This document shows positions 17,528 to 27,453 of a DNA stretch of 64,000 nt, piece after piece. The translations under genes were made by a program, and so were the position numbers. The stretch is from Lysinibacillus sp. ZYM-1 (GTDB taxonomy: Bacteria; Bacillota; Bacilli; Bacillales_A; Planococcaceae): contig NZ_KQ465123.1 in assembly GCF_001308875.1 (NCBI RefSeq), positions 1 through 64,000 on the forward strand. The letters are read 5' to 3'. How positions within the stretch are numbered: position 1 is the first letter of the stretch; each line of letters starts with the position of its first letter. Below the pieces are notes generated by a model. The model did no database searches. It was not told where the DNA came from and saw nothing but the letters and a program-made list of their open reading frames with translations.

Positions 17528-18109
17528 ATGAATAAATGGAAAGTCGCGTTTTTCGCCTTAGCGGGCACAGTACTTTTTGCAATCCTCCTCGTCGTTTTTT
17601 TAGCAACTAGACCAGTAGATGGAGTTAATGTTGCGAAGAGTTCAGCAGGTGAAAGTGAAAGCAAAGGGAATGTACTCGTTGTGCAAACCACAACAAAGGA
17701 ATTAGAATCGATATCGAAAAAGTATTTAAAGGATGCAGCGAAGGGCTCACCTTTACCGCTTGATTTTACAATCGGTGATGATATTCAATTACGAAGTAAA
17801 CTCACGGTGTTTTATACGGAAATCCCGATTTCCATGAATTTTGAACCCATTGTGGATGACAAGGGCAATATTATCTTAAAGCAGACAGGTATGAATGTAG
17901 GGTTATTAAACATTCCACCGGAGACGACCATGAAAATTATGCGGGATTCGGTGGAATTCCCATCATGGATTACCGTGAATCCGAATAAAGCAGAAATCTA
18001 TATTGATTTATCGCGCATTAACATTGCATCTGGATCACGCGTCCGTGCCAAAGAATTGGACTTACCAAATGACAAAATTTTATTAGAAATTATTGTTCCA
18101 GGTGAATAA
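17528..18109 (+). CDS. ypmS: YpmS family (DUF2140) membrane-anchored protein
   Basis: A 193-residue protein: short basic start MNKWK, one transmembrane helix (about 5-27), then an extracellular domain of about 165 residues with TIGDDIQLRSKL and NPNKAEIYIDLSRINIASG, typical of DUF2140/YpmS. Function is unknown. It begins four bases after ypmR, with GGAGTGACAAA overlapping the ypmR stop, so translation is probably coupled. Partnership with the YpmR hydrolase is inferred from conserved order. Confidence 0.88.
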   Translation: MNKWKVAFFALAGTVLFAILLVVFLATRPVDGVNVAKSSAGESESKGNVLVVQTTTKELESISKKYLKDAAKGSPLPLDFTIGDDIQLRSKLTVFYTEIPISMNFEPIVDDKGNIILKQTGMNVGLLNIPPETTMKIMRDSVEFPSWITVNPNKAEIYIDLSRINIASGSRVRAKELDLPNDKILLEIIVPGE

Positions 18110-18121
18110 GGAGTGAAATGA

Positions 18122-19076
<955 letters not shown>

Positions 19077-19081
19077 AGAAT

Positions 19082-19115
19082 CCTAGCAAGAGCAATCTTG
19101 CTAGGGTTTTTTTTT
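19082..19115 (+). terminator. Rho-independent terminator
   Basis: CCTAGCAAGA pairs with TCTTGCTAGG around GCAA, followed by nine T. It ends the msr operon. Confidence 0.9.
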
Positions 19116-19129
19116 AGGTTTTCCCCTTA

Positions 19130-19219
19130 GTGGTGGATAGAAAGTGAACAGTGACGGATAGAGATCTAAAAGTGACGGATAAAACCCAAAAACTGAGGGA
19201 TAAAACGAGCTGACGGATA
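19130..19219. repeat. Five-copy 10-bp motif with 21-bp period
   Basis: Variants of GTGACGGATA start at 19130, 19151, 19172, 19193 and 19210. The first four are spaced exactly 21 bases and the last 17. Spacers are unrelated. The core spells GTGGTGGATA, GTGACGGATA twice, CTGAGGGATA and CTGACGGATA. On the minus strand an open frame turns this into a seven-residue repeat (FYPSxxx), but no ribosome binding site supports translation. Confidence 0.75.
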
Positions 19220-19300
19220 GCCCCAAGGTTTCCCCACAAAAAAAGGAATCCCTCCAATTAAAGGATCCCCCATAAATTTGCAATAACCTCTAGAAAAAAC

Positions 19301-21142
19301 TCAAACTTTAAACTCACTCACTAGATTACGCAGGCTGTCTGCTTGTTGGGCAAGTTCAGTGGCTGCTGCGTTGATTTCCTGCATGGAAGCGGAGCCCTGT
19401 GTGGCTGCAGCGGCGGATGTCACGGTGTTGGCCGCGGATTGTTCTGCATAGGCATTGACGTGAATGAAGTCACTTGCTACGGCATTGCTAAAGTCCAGTG
19501 TTGTCGTAATTTTATCTACCATAGCTGCAATAATCGTTGTTGTTTCTTGTGTATGGGCTAAAATGTTGGCCAAGGATTGGTTGGTTTCATTGGTCACTTC
19601 AACGCCTCGGATGACAGTAGTGACTCCTTCATGATTTTGGGCAATGATGGATGTGACTTCTTCTTGAATAGATGTCACAATGGCTGTTACTTCCTTCGCA
19701 GCACTTTGAGATTGCTCTGCTAGTTTACGAACCTCATCCGCTACAACCGCAAAGCCTCGTCCATGTTCACCAGCGCGGGCCGCTTCAATGGCTGCATTTA
19801 AAGCTAGTAGATTTGTTTGCTCGGAAATGGCTGTAATCGTACCAATTATCGATGTAATGTCAGCAGATTTACGACCTAATGCCTCTACCGTTGAGGTAGT
19901 GGAGGCCATTGTTTCTTCGATGGATTGCATGACGAGCGAAGATTGTTCCACAGAACGGCTTCCTTCATCGGCTGCTTGCTGCATGGCTACAGAGGCACGA
20001 TGTACGGCACTGGCTTGTTCGTTTAATTGATGCATAGAATGTTCTAAGTCGCTCATTTTTTGTTGCGCACTATTCATACTGGAAATCGTGTTATCACTAT
20101 CACTTGCAATGTCAGCTGTCGCATCTGCAATATCTTGAATGGTACGAGCATTTTCATCTGCTAAAGACATTAGTTCCTGACTACTACTCGAAACATGATC
20201 AGCCAGTTCACTCACACGTCGAATTAAATTGGAGATTGACTCGATTAACGTATTTGTAGATGCTGCAATAATAGAAAATTCATCGCGATTTCGTACTTTC
20301 ACACGTCTAGTCAAATCGCCTCCTGCCTGAGCAATATCAAGAATGGAGTCGTTAATCGCCTGCGTATTACGTTTCAAAGATTTAAACAACATAAAACCAA
20401 AAATTATGATAGCTAAAAAGCCTACAATGGATACGATAAAGAATGTAGTAATAGAAAGATTCACTTGCTGATTAAGCTTGTCTAACTTTGCTTTATTCGA
20501 ATCATCCATCACCATATTAATGGATTCAATATTATTATCTATATGCGTTTTCATTGTTTCTCCAGTAGCACCCATCATAAGCTTACGGGCTTGCTCAAGA
20601 CCAAGTTCATCACGCATGGTCATTACTTTTTTTGAATAATCAAGGTAATTTTTATAATATTGTTCAATGGCCTGCATATGGCCAAGCTCTACTTGTCGAT
20701 CCTGAAATTGTTCATTTAATGCCGTTAATTTTTTATTAATGGTATCAATTTTTAAATGATAAGAAGTAGAATAAATGCCATTACCTGTAATTAAGTAGCT
20801 TTGTTCCAAATTTGTCAGTCTTGCTATCTCGTACGCAAGTTGGTTGACAGTTAACTGCTCTAAGACATTTTTCTTAGTGAAATCTTCCATCTCCTGCTGA
20901 AGTTTCTGTATATTGACATAAGACAATATACCCATGACACCGTTAATTACAATAAGAAGTGCGAACATAATAAGCACTTTGCCTCGAATTAAATGGTAAA
21001 AACGTTGTCGTTTTTCTTTAATAGGAGGGGGATTGATCCCGGATTCCTCTTGTTTAGAAGCTTTCTTTTTCTTAAAAAAGCTAAAAATAAAGAGAGAAGG
21101 GCGTTTTTTTGCTACAATATGAGTTTTTTTAGTCTTTTTCAT
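19301..21142 (-). CDS. Methyl-accepting chemotaxis protein
   Basis: A 613-residue receptor started at the ATG eight bases after AGGAAGG; two upstream starts crowd that site. It has a long basic N-tail (about 1-50), a first membrane helix (about 52-74), an extracellular four-helix-type sensor (to about 230) with an N-terminal [12 protein letters not shown] block, a second membrane helix (about 232-256), a HAMP domain, and a long coiled-coil signalling domain with the hairpin tip [20 protein letters not shown]. It passes ligand state to CheA/CheW. No chemotaxis genes are adjacent. The ligand is unknown. The extended Lys-rich N-tail is unusual. Confidence 0.93.
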   Translation of the reverse strand: MKKTKKTHIVAKKRPSLFIFSFFKKKKASKQEESGINPPPIKEKRQRFYHLIRGKVLIMFALLIVINGVMGILSYVNIQKLQQEMEDFTKKNVLEQLTVNQLAYEIARLTNLEQSYLITGNGIYSTSYHLKIDTINKKLTALNEQFQDRQVELGHMQAIEQYYKNYLDYSKKVMTMRDELGLEQARKLMMGATGETMKTHIDNNIESINMVMDDSNKAKLDKLNQQVNLSITTFFIVSIVGFLAIIIFGFMLFKSLKRNTQAINDSILDIAQAGGDLTRRVKVRNRDEFSIIAASTNTLIESISNLIRRVSELADHVSSSSQELMSLADENARTIQDIADATADIASDSDNTISSMNSAQQKMSDLEHSMHQLNEQASAVHRASVAMQQAADEGSRSVEQSSLVMQSIEETMASTTSTVEALGRKSADITSIIGTITAISEQTNLLALNAAIEAARAGEHGRGFAVVADEVRKLAEQSQSAAKEVTAIVTSIQEEVTSIIAQNHEGVTTVIRGVEVTNETNQSLANILAHTQETTTIIAAMVDKITTTLDFSNAVASDFIHVNAYAEQSAANTVTSAAAATQGSASMQEINAAATELAQQADSLRNLVSEFKV

Positions 21143-21391
21143 CGCCATCACCTTCCTATTTTTTTAAGTAATCGATTTCAATTTTATCTTATTTTACTAG
21201 ATATTTCTATTATTTTTTCTAAAAATTAAAATTTTTCAGATAAAAACAACTGTGACAAAAGTCAGGATTGTCCAAGGAAATAGTTCTAAAATCATGAATA
21301 GGTAATATATCTTAGTGGTGGAAATTATGACGAATGCCGTTTTTTTTGATACACTATCGAAAAGTAAATGCAAAAAAGGGGAAATTGTGTG

Positions 21392-21610
21392 ATGAAAAAA
21401 AGTTTTTATTTATATGTCCTAACATATCGTGGGGGCGACTGGTCGGACCTTAAGGTACGATTTGCCGAGGAAATGTTTCATGAGCATAATTTTCCAAAGC
21501 AAAGCACAGACTTTAATGAGCTATCTGACTACATTGAATCCTATGCTACGGAAAATCTAACAATCGAAGCCTTTGATACTTTGTGGACGCAATATGAGGA
21601 ACAGGCATAA
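21392..21610 (+). CDS. yozE: YozE family (UPF0346) protein
   Basis: A 72-residue soluble protein started at [15 protein letters not shown] after AAAAGGGGA; an ATG 24 bases upstream precedes that site and is rejected. The family signature is visible in [22 protein letters not shown]-like [14 protein letters not shown], and LSDYIE near residue 50. The family folds as a small helical SAM-like domain of unknown function. Length is typical. It stands before deoD, separated by a promoter and a palindrome. Confidence 0.88.
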   Translation: MKKSFYLYVLTYRGGDWSDLKVRFAEEMFHEHNFPKQSTDFNELSDYIESYATENLTIEAFDTLWTQYEEQA

Positions 21611-21640
21611 TTGTATGAAAACTATAAATAATTTTTCAGT

Positions 21641-21685
21641 TGCTAGACGTCTAGCATTGCGTAAATGTCAGAAACACAGTATTAT
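21641..21685 (+). promoter_or_regulatory. Putative deoD promoter with perfect 16-bp palindrome
   Basis: TGCTAGACGTCTAGCA (21641-21656) is a perfect palindrome that abuts a -35-like TTGCGT (21657-21662). A -10-like TATTAT lies at 21680-21685 after a 17-base spacer. The position suits a repressor or activator operator for deoD. The cognate regulator is not in the window. Confidence 0.5.
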
Positions 21686-21721
21686 TTATAGTGATAACTG
21701 ACAGAAAAGAGGGATTGCAGT

Positions 21722-22429
21722 ATGAGTGTTCATATTAATGCAAAAAAAGGTGAAATCGCTGACACAATTTTACTTCCAGGAGATCCACTTCGTGCAAAAT
21801 ACATCGCGGAAACATTTTTAGAAGATGTAACTTGCTACAACGAGGTACGTAATATGTTTGGTTATACAGGTACGTATAAAGGCAAACGTATTTCTGTACA
21901 AGGAACTGGTATGGGTGTGCCATCTATTTCTATCTATGTAACAGAATTAATGCAAGAATATGATGTTCAAAAATTAATTCGTGTAGGTACTTGTGGTGCA
22001 ATTCAAAAAGATGTGAAAGTGCGTGACGTGATTTTAGCGCAAGCAGCAACATCTGATACACGTATGAACCAAATCATTTGGGGCGGTGCAATTGACTTCG
22101 CACCAATCGCTGACTTTGACCTATTATTAAAAGCTTACAACGCAGGTAAAGATGCAGGACTTAACTTACAAGTTGGGAATATCTTCACAGCAGATTTGTT
22201 CTACTCAGACGAGCATCAAAATGAAAAATTAGCACAATACGGCGTACTAGCAGTAGAAATGGAATCAGCAGCTCTTTACACATTAGCAGCAAAATTTGGC
22301 CGTAAAGCACTTTCTGTTCTAACAGTAAGTGACCACATTCTAACTGGTGAAGTAACAACATCAGAAGAACGTCAAACAACATTCAATGACATGATGCTTG
22401 TTGCGTTAGAAGCAGCTATTCAAGAATAG
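21722..22429 (+). CDS. deoD: Purine nucleoside phosphorylase DeoD
   Basis: A 235-residue enzyme of the hexameric PNP-I family. Landmarks are [20 protein letters not shown] (phosphate-binding Gly), [19 protein letters not shown] and VEMESAALY, with the acid residue in TVSDH near the end. It splits purine nucleosides with phosphate into base plus ribose-1-phosphate for salvage. Length is normal. GAGGGAT precedes the ATG. Transcription probably starts from the promoter at 21657-21685 and ends at a terminator directly after the gene. Confidence 0.97.
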   Translation: MSVHINAKKGEIADTILLPGDPLRAKYIAETFLEDVTCYNEVRNMFGYTGTYKGKRISVQGTGMGVPSISIYVTELMQEYDVQKLIRVGTCGAIQKDVKVRDVILAQAATSDTRMNQIIWGGAIDFAPIADFDLLLKAYNAGKDAGLNLQVGNIFTADLFYSDEHQNEKLAQYGVLAVEMESAALYTLAAKFGRKALSVLTVSDHILTGEVTTSEERQTTFNDMMLVALEAAIQE

Positions 22430-22444
22430 TTTAATAATCATTGA

Positions 22445-22482
22445 GCAACCGAGCTAAAATTAGTCGGTTGCTTTTCTTTTTT
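22445..22482 (+). terminator. Rho-independent terminator
   Basis: GCAACCGA pairs with TCGGTTGC, followed by TTTTCTTTTTT. It ends deoD. Confidence 0.88.
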
Positions 22483-22581
22483 GCATAATAGGAGGAAAAA
22501 TCCAAGGGCCACTAGGCTGGATGTGACCCTTGAATCGTTGACAGAAGGGGGTATGGTAATTAGTTTTTTAAATACTAATTA

Positions 22582-22782
22582 TTAATAATCTTCTTTTTGC
22601 ATGAACGTTGCGCCAACAATAATGAGAAGAATAAATAGAATAACAATTAACACGAATGTTGAACTATTCCCCTTGCCATGATCCATGCAGTAACCCATGC
22701 TATACTCATTACCATAACCGCTATAACAACAATTGTAATTACCTGCACCACCATAATAACCTGCATTTCCGTAATATCCCAT
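22582..22782 (-). CDS. YjcZ-type small Gly/Tyr-rich sporulation protein
   Basis: A 66-residue protein. The first 30 residues are Gly, Tyr and Asn rich (MGYYGNAGYYGGAG…), then a Cys-containing patch and the YjcZ-family membrane helix STFVLIVILFILLIIVGA (about 40-57). Family members are small spore-associated membrane proteins, typically made late in sporulation; roles are mostly unknown. GGAGAGG precedes the ATG. It is monocistronic. Confidence 0.8.
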   Translation of the reverse strand: MGYYGNAGYYGGAGNYNCCYSGYGNEYSMGYCMDHGKGNSSTFVLIVILFILLIIVGATFMQKEDY

Positions 22783-22987
22783 GAAAACCTCTCCTTTCTT
22801 CAGTTTATAGTATGTAATTTGTCATTGAAGGAAGTGGGGTATTCGTCTAATCAAAGCTAAAAAAAGAGTCACTTACATAAAAGTGATAAGCTGAGGGGGC
22901 AAAAATAAACTTCAAAGAAATTAAATATGAGGTACTATTAAGCTCACAACATAAGCACATTTTTCTAAAAGAATAGGAGAATTAAAA

Positions 22988-23458
22988 ATGTTTACTTTCA
23001 TTAGAAACGATTTGAAATTGATGGAAATAGAAAAGGAAATTATGAACTCGAATTGGGAATACAATTTAATTGCCTATGATAAACAGGTCCTTGGAAATGA
23101 AGATATTATAGATACATACGAAGAAACAGCAGCATTGCAGATTGAAAGGTACTTAGTAAAGAAGGGGGATGATTATATAGCTATCTTGGATTATGGAATG
23201 TCAAGCCCCCGTCATCAAAAGCCTTGGATAAGTTTACTTGCGGTACACAAGAAATATCAAGGATTAGGATTTGCCAAAAAAATATATACGATGTATGAGG
23301 AATTAATGAAAACCAAACAAGTAGACTGTATTCATATCGCAGTTCACTCCACCAATAAAAATGCTTTAAACTTCTGGACTGCACTTGGTTATATGCAGTT
23401 TGACGAGAGAAATTACGAAGGTAAAGTTATCAAAAGTTTTGAGAAGTTTTTAATTTAG
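22988..23458 (+). CDS. GNAT family N-acetyltransferase
   Basis: A 156-residue protein with AGGAG seven bases before ATG. The GNAT acetyl-CoA motif A is read as LLAVHKKYQGLGFAKKIY (about 80-97; Q/RxxGxG/A type), followed by HIAVHSTNKNALNFWTALGY (motif B, with the usual Asn and Tyr). It should transfer an acetyl group from acetyl-CoA to an unknown amine. It is monocistronic and convergent with the next minus-strand gene. Confidence 0.85.
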   Translation: MFTFIRNDLKLMEIEKEIMNSNWEYNLIAYDKQVLGNEDIIDTYEETAALQIERYLVKKGDDYIAILDYGMSSPRHQKPWISLLAVHKKYQGLGFAKKIYTMYEELMKTKQVDCIHIAVHSTNKNALNFWTALGYMQFDERNYEGKVIKSFEKFLI

Positions 23459-23469
23459 ATATTAAAGAT

Positions 23470-23754
23470 TTACTCATGTGTATTATTCTTTTTGAAAACT
23501 CCAACAAGAAGTGTAACCAGTCCGATGAGAAATAGAAATGGGAACAAGATGACCATGAGACCTGCTGCTGCAAAACCATCACCTACTTTTATGCCATAAA
23601 AAATAGAAACCACCCAAGCTAACAATGGGGATATGATGACCATAATAGTGATTCCCCAAATAATCAATTTCGTTTTCTTTGACATACCTAGACTTATCAT
23701 AAAAACAACAGAAACGGCCAACGCCAAAGCTACAACAACTAATCCAATTGCCAA
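23470..23754 (-). CDS. Three-helix membrane protein of unknown function
   Basis: A 94-residue protein with hydrophobic segments at about 2-21, 29-52 and 64-85, and a short polar C-tail (KKNNTHE). AGGAGG precedes the ATG by six bases, which supports translation. No family motif is visible. It lies tail to tail with the GNAT gene, 11 bases apart. Confidence 0.65.
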   Translation of the reverse strand: MAIGLVVVALALAVSVVFMISLGMSKKTKLIIWGITIMVIISPLLAWVVSIFYGIKVGDGFAAAGLMVILFPFLFLIGLVTLLVGVFKKNNTHE

Positions 23755-23902
23755 ATTAAAACCTCCTAGTCATCCCATCACTAATTATCCAGTTTTTGTT
23801 CTAGTGTAACATATTTCCAATTGTTTTTCCTTTTTGGATTTAAAAAAATTGGAATTATGTAACAGAATTTTGCAAAGAGGTAGCTGAAAATAAAAATATG
23901 TA

Positions 23903-23998
23903 GAACGGCAAAAAAATGGTGTTGTTTGTGGCGCCTTTTGGCGTGATTATCAAAAACACGCCAATAAAGTGGCGCTTTGAACGGCAAAAAATGGCGTT
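23903..23998. repeat. Palindromic core flanked by 20-bp direct repeats
   Basis: GAACGGCAAAAAAATGGTGTT (first 20 bases from 23903) and GAACGGCAAAAAATGGCGTT (23979-23998) are near-identical direct repeats. Between them a nested palindrome pairs GCGCC (23931-23935) with GGCGC (23971-23975) and GGCGTG (23940-23945) with CACGCC (23957-23962). The ~96-bp unit looks like a small non-coding repeat or MITE-like element. Confidence 0.55.
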
Positions 23999-24062
23999 AA
24001 ATTACCATTGAATTGGTATATATAGGAATGATATGATATTAATAACTAAGGAGGGTTTACTT

Positions 24063-24269
24063 ATGAAGCTTTTAGATAGTAATTTTTTTATATTTATTTT
24101 GGCATTTGTAATTGCTATTACGTTTGTTAACCCGCCTGTGATAAGTGATGTCAAAAGTTTGATTTATTTTTCAACTTATATCATTATTTTAAACTTAGCT
24201 GGATTCATTACAATAAAGTTTTTATTTAAAGTGTATGATTTAGCTATTTTAAAATTGAATAAAAACTAA
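24063..24269 (+). CDS. Two-helix small membrane protein
   Basis: A 68-residue protein started at MKLLDSNFF, ten bases after GGAGGG; a longer reading from 24033 precedes the site. It has two hydrophobic helices, about 7-25 and 33-56, and a basic tail ending KLNKN. No family was recognised. A weak hairpin followed by eight T (about 24281-24311) may end it. Confidence 0.6.
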   Translation: MKLLDSNFFIFILAFVIAITFVNPPVISDVKSLIYFSTYIIILNLAGFITIKFLFKVYDLAILKLNKN

Positions 24270-24465
24270 AGATTTAAAAGTCAGCTCTTTAATGGGTTGA
24301 TTTTTTTTATGGACAAACAATGATTAAATGGATAAAATTACCTTTATATCAATCACCCCCATTTAACGGCTACAGAAATATATATCACACCTAAATCATC
24401 AGCTATTCTCGTTACAAGAATAAAGTAGATTACTAACATATACCAGCGTTTTGAGGAGGTTTTCC

Positions 24466-24600
24466 ATGACTAACAACTATCAAGTAAGAGACAGCCATTT
24501 TTTCATTATTGATCCTCTTTCAATCATTATTATGGGGTTGATCATTCTATTTGTTATTGTGATTGTTTTTGTTTTGTGGAATAAAAGAAAGAACAGATGA
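24466..24600 (+). CDS. 44-residue single-helix membrane peptide
   Basis: ATG at 24466 follows GAGGAGG by eight bases, and the frame runs 44 codons to TGA. A polar N-part (TNNYQVRDSH) leads to one long hydrophobic helix (about 19-38) and a basic end KRKNR, so it should insert with the C-terminus inside. The strong ribosome binding site supports a real small protein. No family was recognised. Confidence 0.6.
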   Translation: MTNNYQVRDSHFFIIDPLSIIIMGLIILFVIVIVFVLWNKRKNR

Positions 24601-24757
24601 TCTTAAATCAAAAGAATATTTTCAACTAAAGGTATACAAAGAGGTATTTAAAGCAAATATCATCATGCATACGCTTAAAATTATTTTAGTTAGGAATCAC
24701 TGATAATTCCAATTAAACTGGTGAAAATATGTCGAAGCAAGACATAGGAGCGGTGTA

Positions 24758-24952
24758 ATGAATAAAACTGTTCTTATTGGATTTTGAATAATAAGTATAT
24801 TAATTTTTGTTCCCACCAATGACTTTATATATGCAGCACAAAGGGAACCTTCACAGCCTTTCGAAGAATTTTTGTCTGAAGTCGGCTATAAAACGGTTGA
24901 GTCAGCCTAATTTGAACAAGATTTGTGGCAATATGTGTTTAGTATCTTTTAG
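24758..24952 (+). pseudogene. Broken gene for a small secreted protein
   Basis: TAGGAG lies before the ATG, but the frame stops at the tenth codon (TGA). Reading on gives IISILIFVPTNDFIYA, completing a signal peptide with an AxA-like cleavage site. Next comes EPSQPFEEFLSEVGYKTVES, then a TAA, more coding-like sequence (FEQDLWQYVFSIF) and TAG. The single frame with two internal stops indicates a recently inactivated gene. Its 3' end touches the convergent 51-residue gene. Confidence 0.65.
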
Positions 24953-25104
24953 GAGGAAATCGAATTTTTCTTTATTTGCTCTATATCCTCGCGTAACTTC
25001 TTGATTTCACTGGTTTGTTCCAGAATATTATTGTTGACTCGTCGAATGGCATCGTATATCGCGAATATTCCGACAAAAATAAGAATAGCAAATAATAAGC
25101 CCAT
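24949..25104 (-). CDS. 51-residue membrane-anchored coiled-coil protein
   Basis: ATG at 25104 on the minus strand follows AGAAGG by seven bases; 51 codons to TAA. Residues 1-17 form one hydrophobic helix (GLLFAILIFVGIFAIY), then a charged heptad-like helix follows (about 18-48; NNNILEQTSEIKKLREDIEQ). This is the common form of small membrane-tethered coiled-coil proteins in bacilli, function unknown. It is convergent with the pseudogene at 24758. Confidence 0.7.
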   Translation of the reverse strand: MGLLFAILIFVGIFAIYDAIRRVNNNILEQTSEIKKLREDIEQIKKNSISS

Positions 25105-25194
25105 TATGAAACCTTCTTTCAATTTTTAGAATAATTGTAACATAAAGGGGATCTTTCGAGTATATGAAGAATTATTTGTTCGGAGGTGATTTTT

Positions 25195-25755
25195 ATGCAG
25201 GAATATATTTATCATATGGTTCCGCGGGTGATGGTTGGTCAGGAGCTGATGCCTTTAAATAAGCTAAGGGAAATGTTCCCACAATTATATGAAAGATACG
25301 CTAAGAAATATTTCGATCATCCTGAGCGACCGAAGCTGTTAACCAAGGAAATCCCAAAACTAAATTGTTTATGGAATGATGTCCTACACTTCTTGCCAAT
25401 ACATCCTTATCATATTTTTAATGTGCTAACAGAGTTAGACATTCAAACGAAAGAAAAGCTATTGTTTTATAAAATTCCTATTCAAAAACTAGCACATAAT
25501 CAAAATGTGATGTACTTGTATTCAAAAGAAAACTATAAAGGACCAGCAGGTGAATTAGCTACTGAGGATATTATACCTTTTGCTATAGATGAATTTATAG
25601 AGATACAACAAATCCCTAAAGAAACTATTGACTATTACGGAATGGAGAATAAGAAAGGGAAGAACTTTGGTGTTTTTGCTTATATCCCTCACGTTTTAAG
25701 CCTAGGTCATGTAAATGTGAATGATGTGGAAATTATTACGTGGGATCAAATTTAA
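25195..25755 (+). CDS. Soluble protein of unknown function (186 aa)
   Basis: Started at MQEYIYHMVP, eight bases after GGAGGTGA; an ATG nine bases upstream is inside the site. The protein is soluble and rich in Pro, Tyr and His, with ERPKLLTKEIPKLNCLWNDV (about 42-61) and FLPIHPYHIFNVL (about 65-77). The layout resembles 'group-specific' proteins of the Bacillus cereus type, with no known function. It lies 74 bases before a signal peptidase gene on the same strand and may be cotranscribed. Confidence 0.65.
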   Translation: MQEYIYHMVPRVMVGQELMPLNKLREMFPQLYERYAKKYFDHPERPKLLTKEIPKLNCLWNDVLHFLPIHPYHIFNVLTELDIQTKEKLLFYKIPIQKLAHNQNVMYLYSKENYKGPAGELATEDIIPFAIDEFIEIQQIPKETIDYYGMENKKGKNFGVFAYIPHVLSLGHVNVNDVEIITWDQI

Positions 25756-25829
25756 GTAAGAATTTTAAATTGAGCAGAAGAAATTAATTTAAAGTGCTGC
25801 TTTGAATAGATTGGAGAGTAAAGAATAAA

Positions 25830-26393
25830 TTGAAAAGAGTGAAGAAAAATGAGGTCTTTGAATGGATTAAAGCAATTGTTATCGCTATTATTTTTGTTGT
25901 AGCAATTCGTACGTATATATTAACACCGGTATTAGTAGATGGCGCCTCGATGATGCCGACTTTTGAAGACGGAGATAAGGTCATTGTTAATAAAATCAGT
26001 AAAAAAATGAAGAAATATGAACGCTTTGAGGTCATAGTTTTTGAGGCAATGGAAAATAAGAATTACATAAAACGTGTAATTGGACTACCAGGTGAACATA
26101 TCGCCTATAAAGATGATCTTTTATATGTGAATGGAGAACCTTTTGCTGAGCCATATCTAGAAGAATTCAAAAATAAACTAATTGATAACGGAACACTAAC
26201 TGAAGATTTTACACTGGAGGCATATACTGGGGAGTTAGCGATTCCAGATGGTTATGTATTTGTATTAGGGGATAATCGAAGAAATAGTTCTGACAGTAGG
26301 GACCCGAGAGTAGGGTTAATATCATTAAATAAGGTTATAGGAAAAGCCGATTTTCGCTTTTATCCTTTTGACAAAATAAGTTTTTTTAAGTAA
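25830..26393 (+). CDS. lepB: Signal peptidase I
   Basis: A 187-residue type I signal peptidase from a TTG start, with GGAGAG eleven bases upstream. One N-terminal membrane helix (about 13-30) anchors it. Box B has the nucleophile Ser40 in GASMMPTF, box D has the general base Lys81 in YIKRVIGLPGE, and box E is GDNRRNSSDSRD. It cleaves signal peptides from exported proteins on the outer face of the membrane. Bacilli carry several such paralogues. The Met after the Ser is normal for Gram-positive enzymes. A terminator follows. Confidence 0.95.
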   Translation: MKRVKKNEVFEWIKAIVIAIIFVVAIRTYILTPVLVDGASMMPTFEDGDKVIVNKISKKMKKYERFEVIVFEAMENKNYIKRVIGLPGEHIAYKDDLLYVNGEPFAEPYLEEFKNKLIDNGTLTEDFTLEAYTGELAIPDGYVFVLGDNRRNSSDSRDPRVGLISLNKVIGKADFRFYPFDKISFFK

Positions 26394-26400
26394 ATCACTT

Positions 26401-26426
26401 AAAAACCACTCGATGGAGTGGTTTTT
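26401..26426 (+). terminator. Rho-independent terminator
   Basis: AAAAACCACTC pairs with GAGTGGTTTTT around GATG. It ends the signal peptidase gene. Confidence 0.85.
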
Positions 26427-26549
26427 GAATGAACAATAACGAACATATCGTACATTAACAATACGGGAACATCTTGTTCTTAAATAAGGATAGTTTAAGC
26501 GCTATCGAAAGTTATTGATCCTAGTTTGAAATATTTAATTCCGATGAAT

Positions 26550-26798
26550 TTATGACTTTTTAACTACTTTTTGACACAAATACACAATTAGTCGGATAAT
26601 CAATAGATATATAAACGCTTCTATAAAACTCGTTGCTAGTACCATTACATAACGACCGAAATCTTCTAATTCATTAAAATAAAAATTTTGTATTTGCCAA
26701 TCAAAAAATAATGCTTTGTAACTCGTCAGTAAAAAGATTGGTATGTAATGAAACCAATAAAAGATAGGTAAACTAAATCTATATCCTTTAACTAGCAA
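26550..26798 (-). CDS. Two-helix membrane protein of unknown function
   Basis: An 82-residue protein with hydrophobic helices at about 11-29 and 50-76, aromatic-rich in the first half (YWFHYIPIFLL). GGAGGGAG precedes the start, supporting translation. It ends CQKVVKKS. No family was recognised; it stands alone on the minus strand. Confidence 0.55.
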   Translation of the reverse strand: MLVKGYRFSLPIFYWFHYIPIFLLTSYKALFFDWQIQNFYFNELEDFGRYVMVLATSFIEAFIYLLIIRLIVYLCQKVVKKS

Positions 26799-27020
26799 AA
26801 AACTCCCTCCTATACTTTTAAAACATCATAACATAACAGTCATTAATTAAGCATAAAGCGGAAGTGTTGAAAGATGATATAAAAATTATTAACTAAAGAT
26901 GAAAATCAATTTTACAATTTGAAAGTGTAGTGGAGCTTAAGTTACCAGCTCGGAAACTATAACGAAATATTTACAATCCTAAAAAGTATAAATCATGGTA
27001 ATCAAGAAAGGCAGATTTCA

Positions 27021-27434
27021 ATGAAAATGATTCAATCTAACGAAATTCAACCCGAGGTGAAAACATTATTATCCTATGCCACTTCAGAAAAGAAAGTGAA
27101 TAGTGAGTACCTTTTGTATATCGAATCCCCGGAAAGAGTGTTATATGGCTATTACATCGATCAAAACATTGTCGGTTGTATTGGAATAGTAAAGGAAGAC
27201 GCAAATCAGTGTGAAATTAAACATATTGCCCTATCGCCAACTTATCGAGGGAAAAAAATTGGACGTGAGATGGTTCGTTTTATTGAAGAGCATTATTCAT
27301 TTTCTATTATTTATGCTGAAACAGATCAAGACGCTGTGACCTTTTATAAAAATGTTGGATTTCTCATTAGGAGTTTAGGTGAAAAATACCCAGGGGTGGA
27401 GCGATTTGCATGTATATTAAACCGCACTACATAG
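27021..27434 (+). CDS. GNAT family N-acetyltransferase
   Basis: A 137-residue GNAT protein. Strand-turn GYYIDQNIVGCIGI leads to the acetyl-CoA site HIALSPTYRGKKIGREMVRF (R-G-x-x-I-G loop), then YAETDQDAVTFYKNVGF (motif B with the Tyr before a Phe). The substrate is unknown. AGAAAGG precedes the ATG. It is followed 19 bases later by a helix-turn-helix-like gene and is probably cotranscribed with it. Confidence 0.88.
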   Translation: MKMIQSNEIQPEVKTLLSYATSEKKVNSEYLLYIESPERVLYGYYIDQNIVGCIGIVKEDANQCEIKHIALSPTYRGKKIGREMVRFIEEHYSFSIIYAETDQDAVTFYKNVGFLIRSLGEKYPGVERFACILNRTT

Positions 27435-27453
27435 GATAAGAGAGGATAAATAG

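Noticed and set aside
22497-22535. Hairpin-like CAAGGGCC…GACCCTTG after deoD
   Set aside because: No T-run and no gene on either side that needs it; the true terminator is at 22445-22482.
24807-25004. A 65-codon plus-strand frame
   Set aside because: It overlaps both the broken secreted-protein gene and the better supported 51-residue minus-strand gene and has no ribosome binding site.
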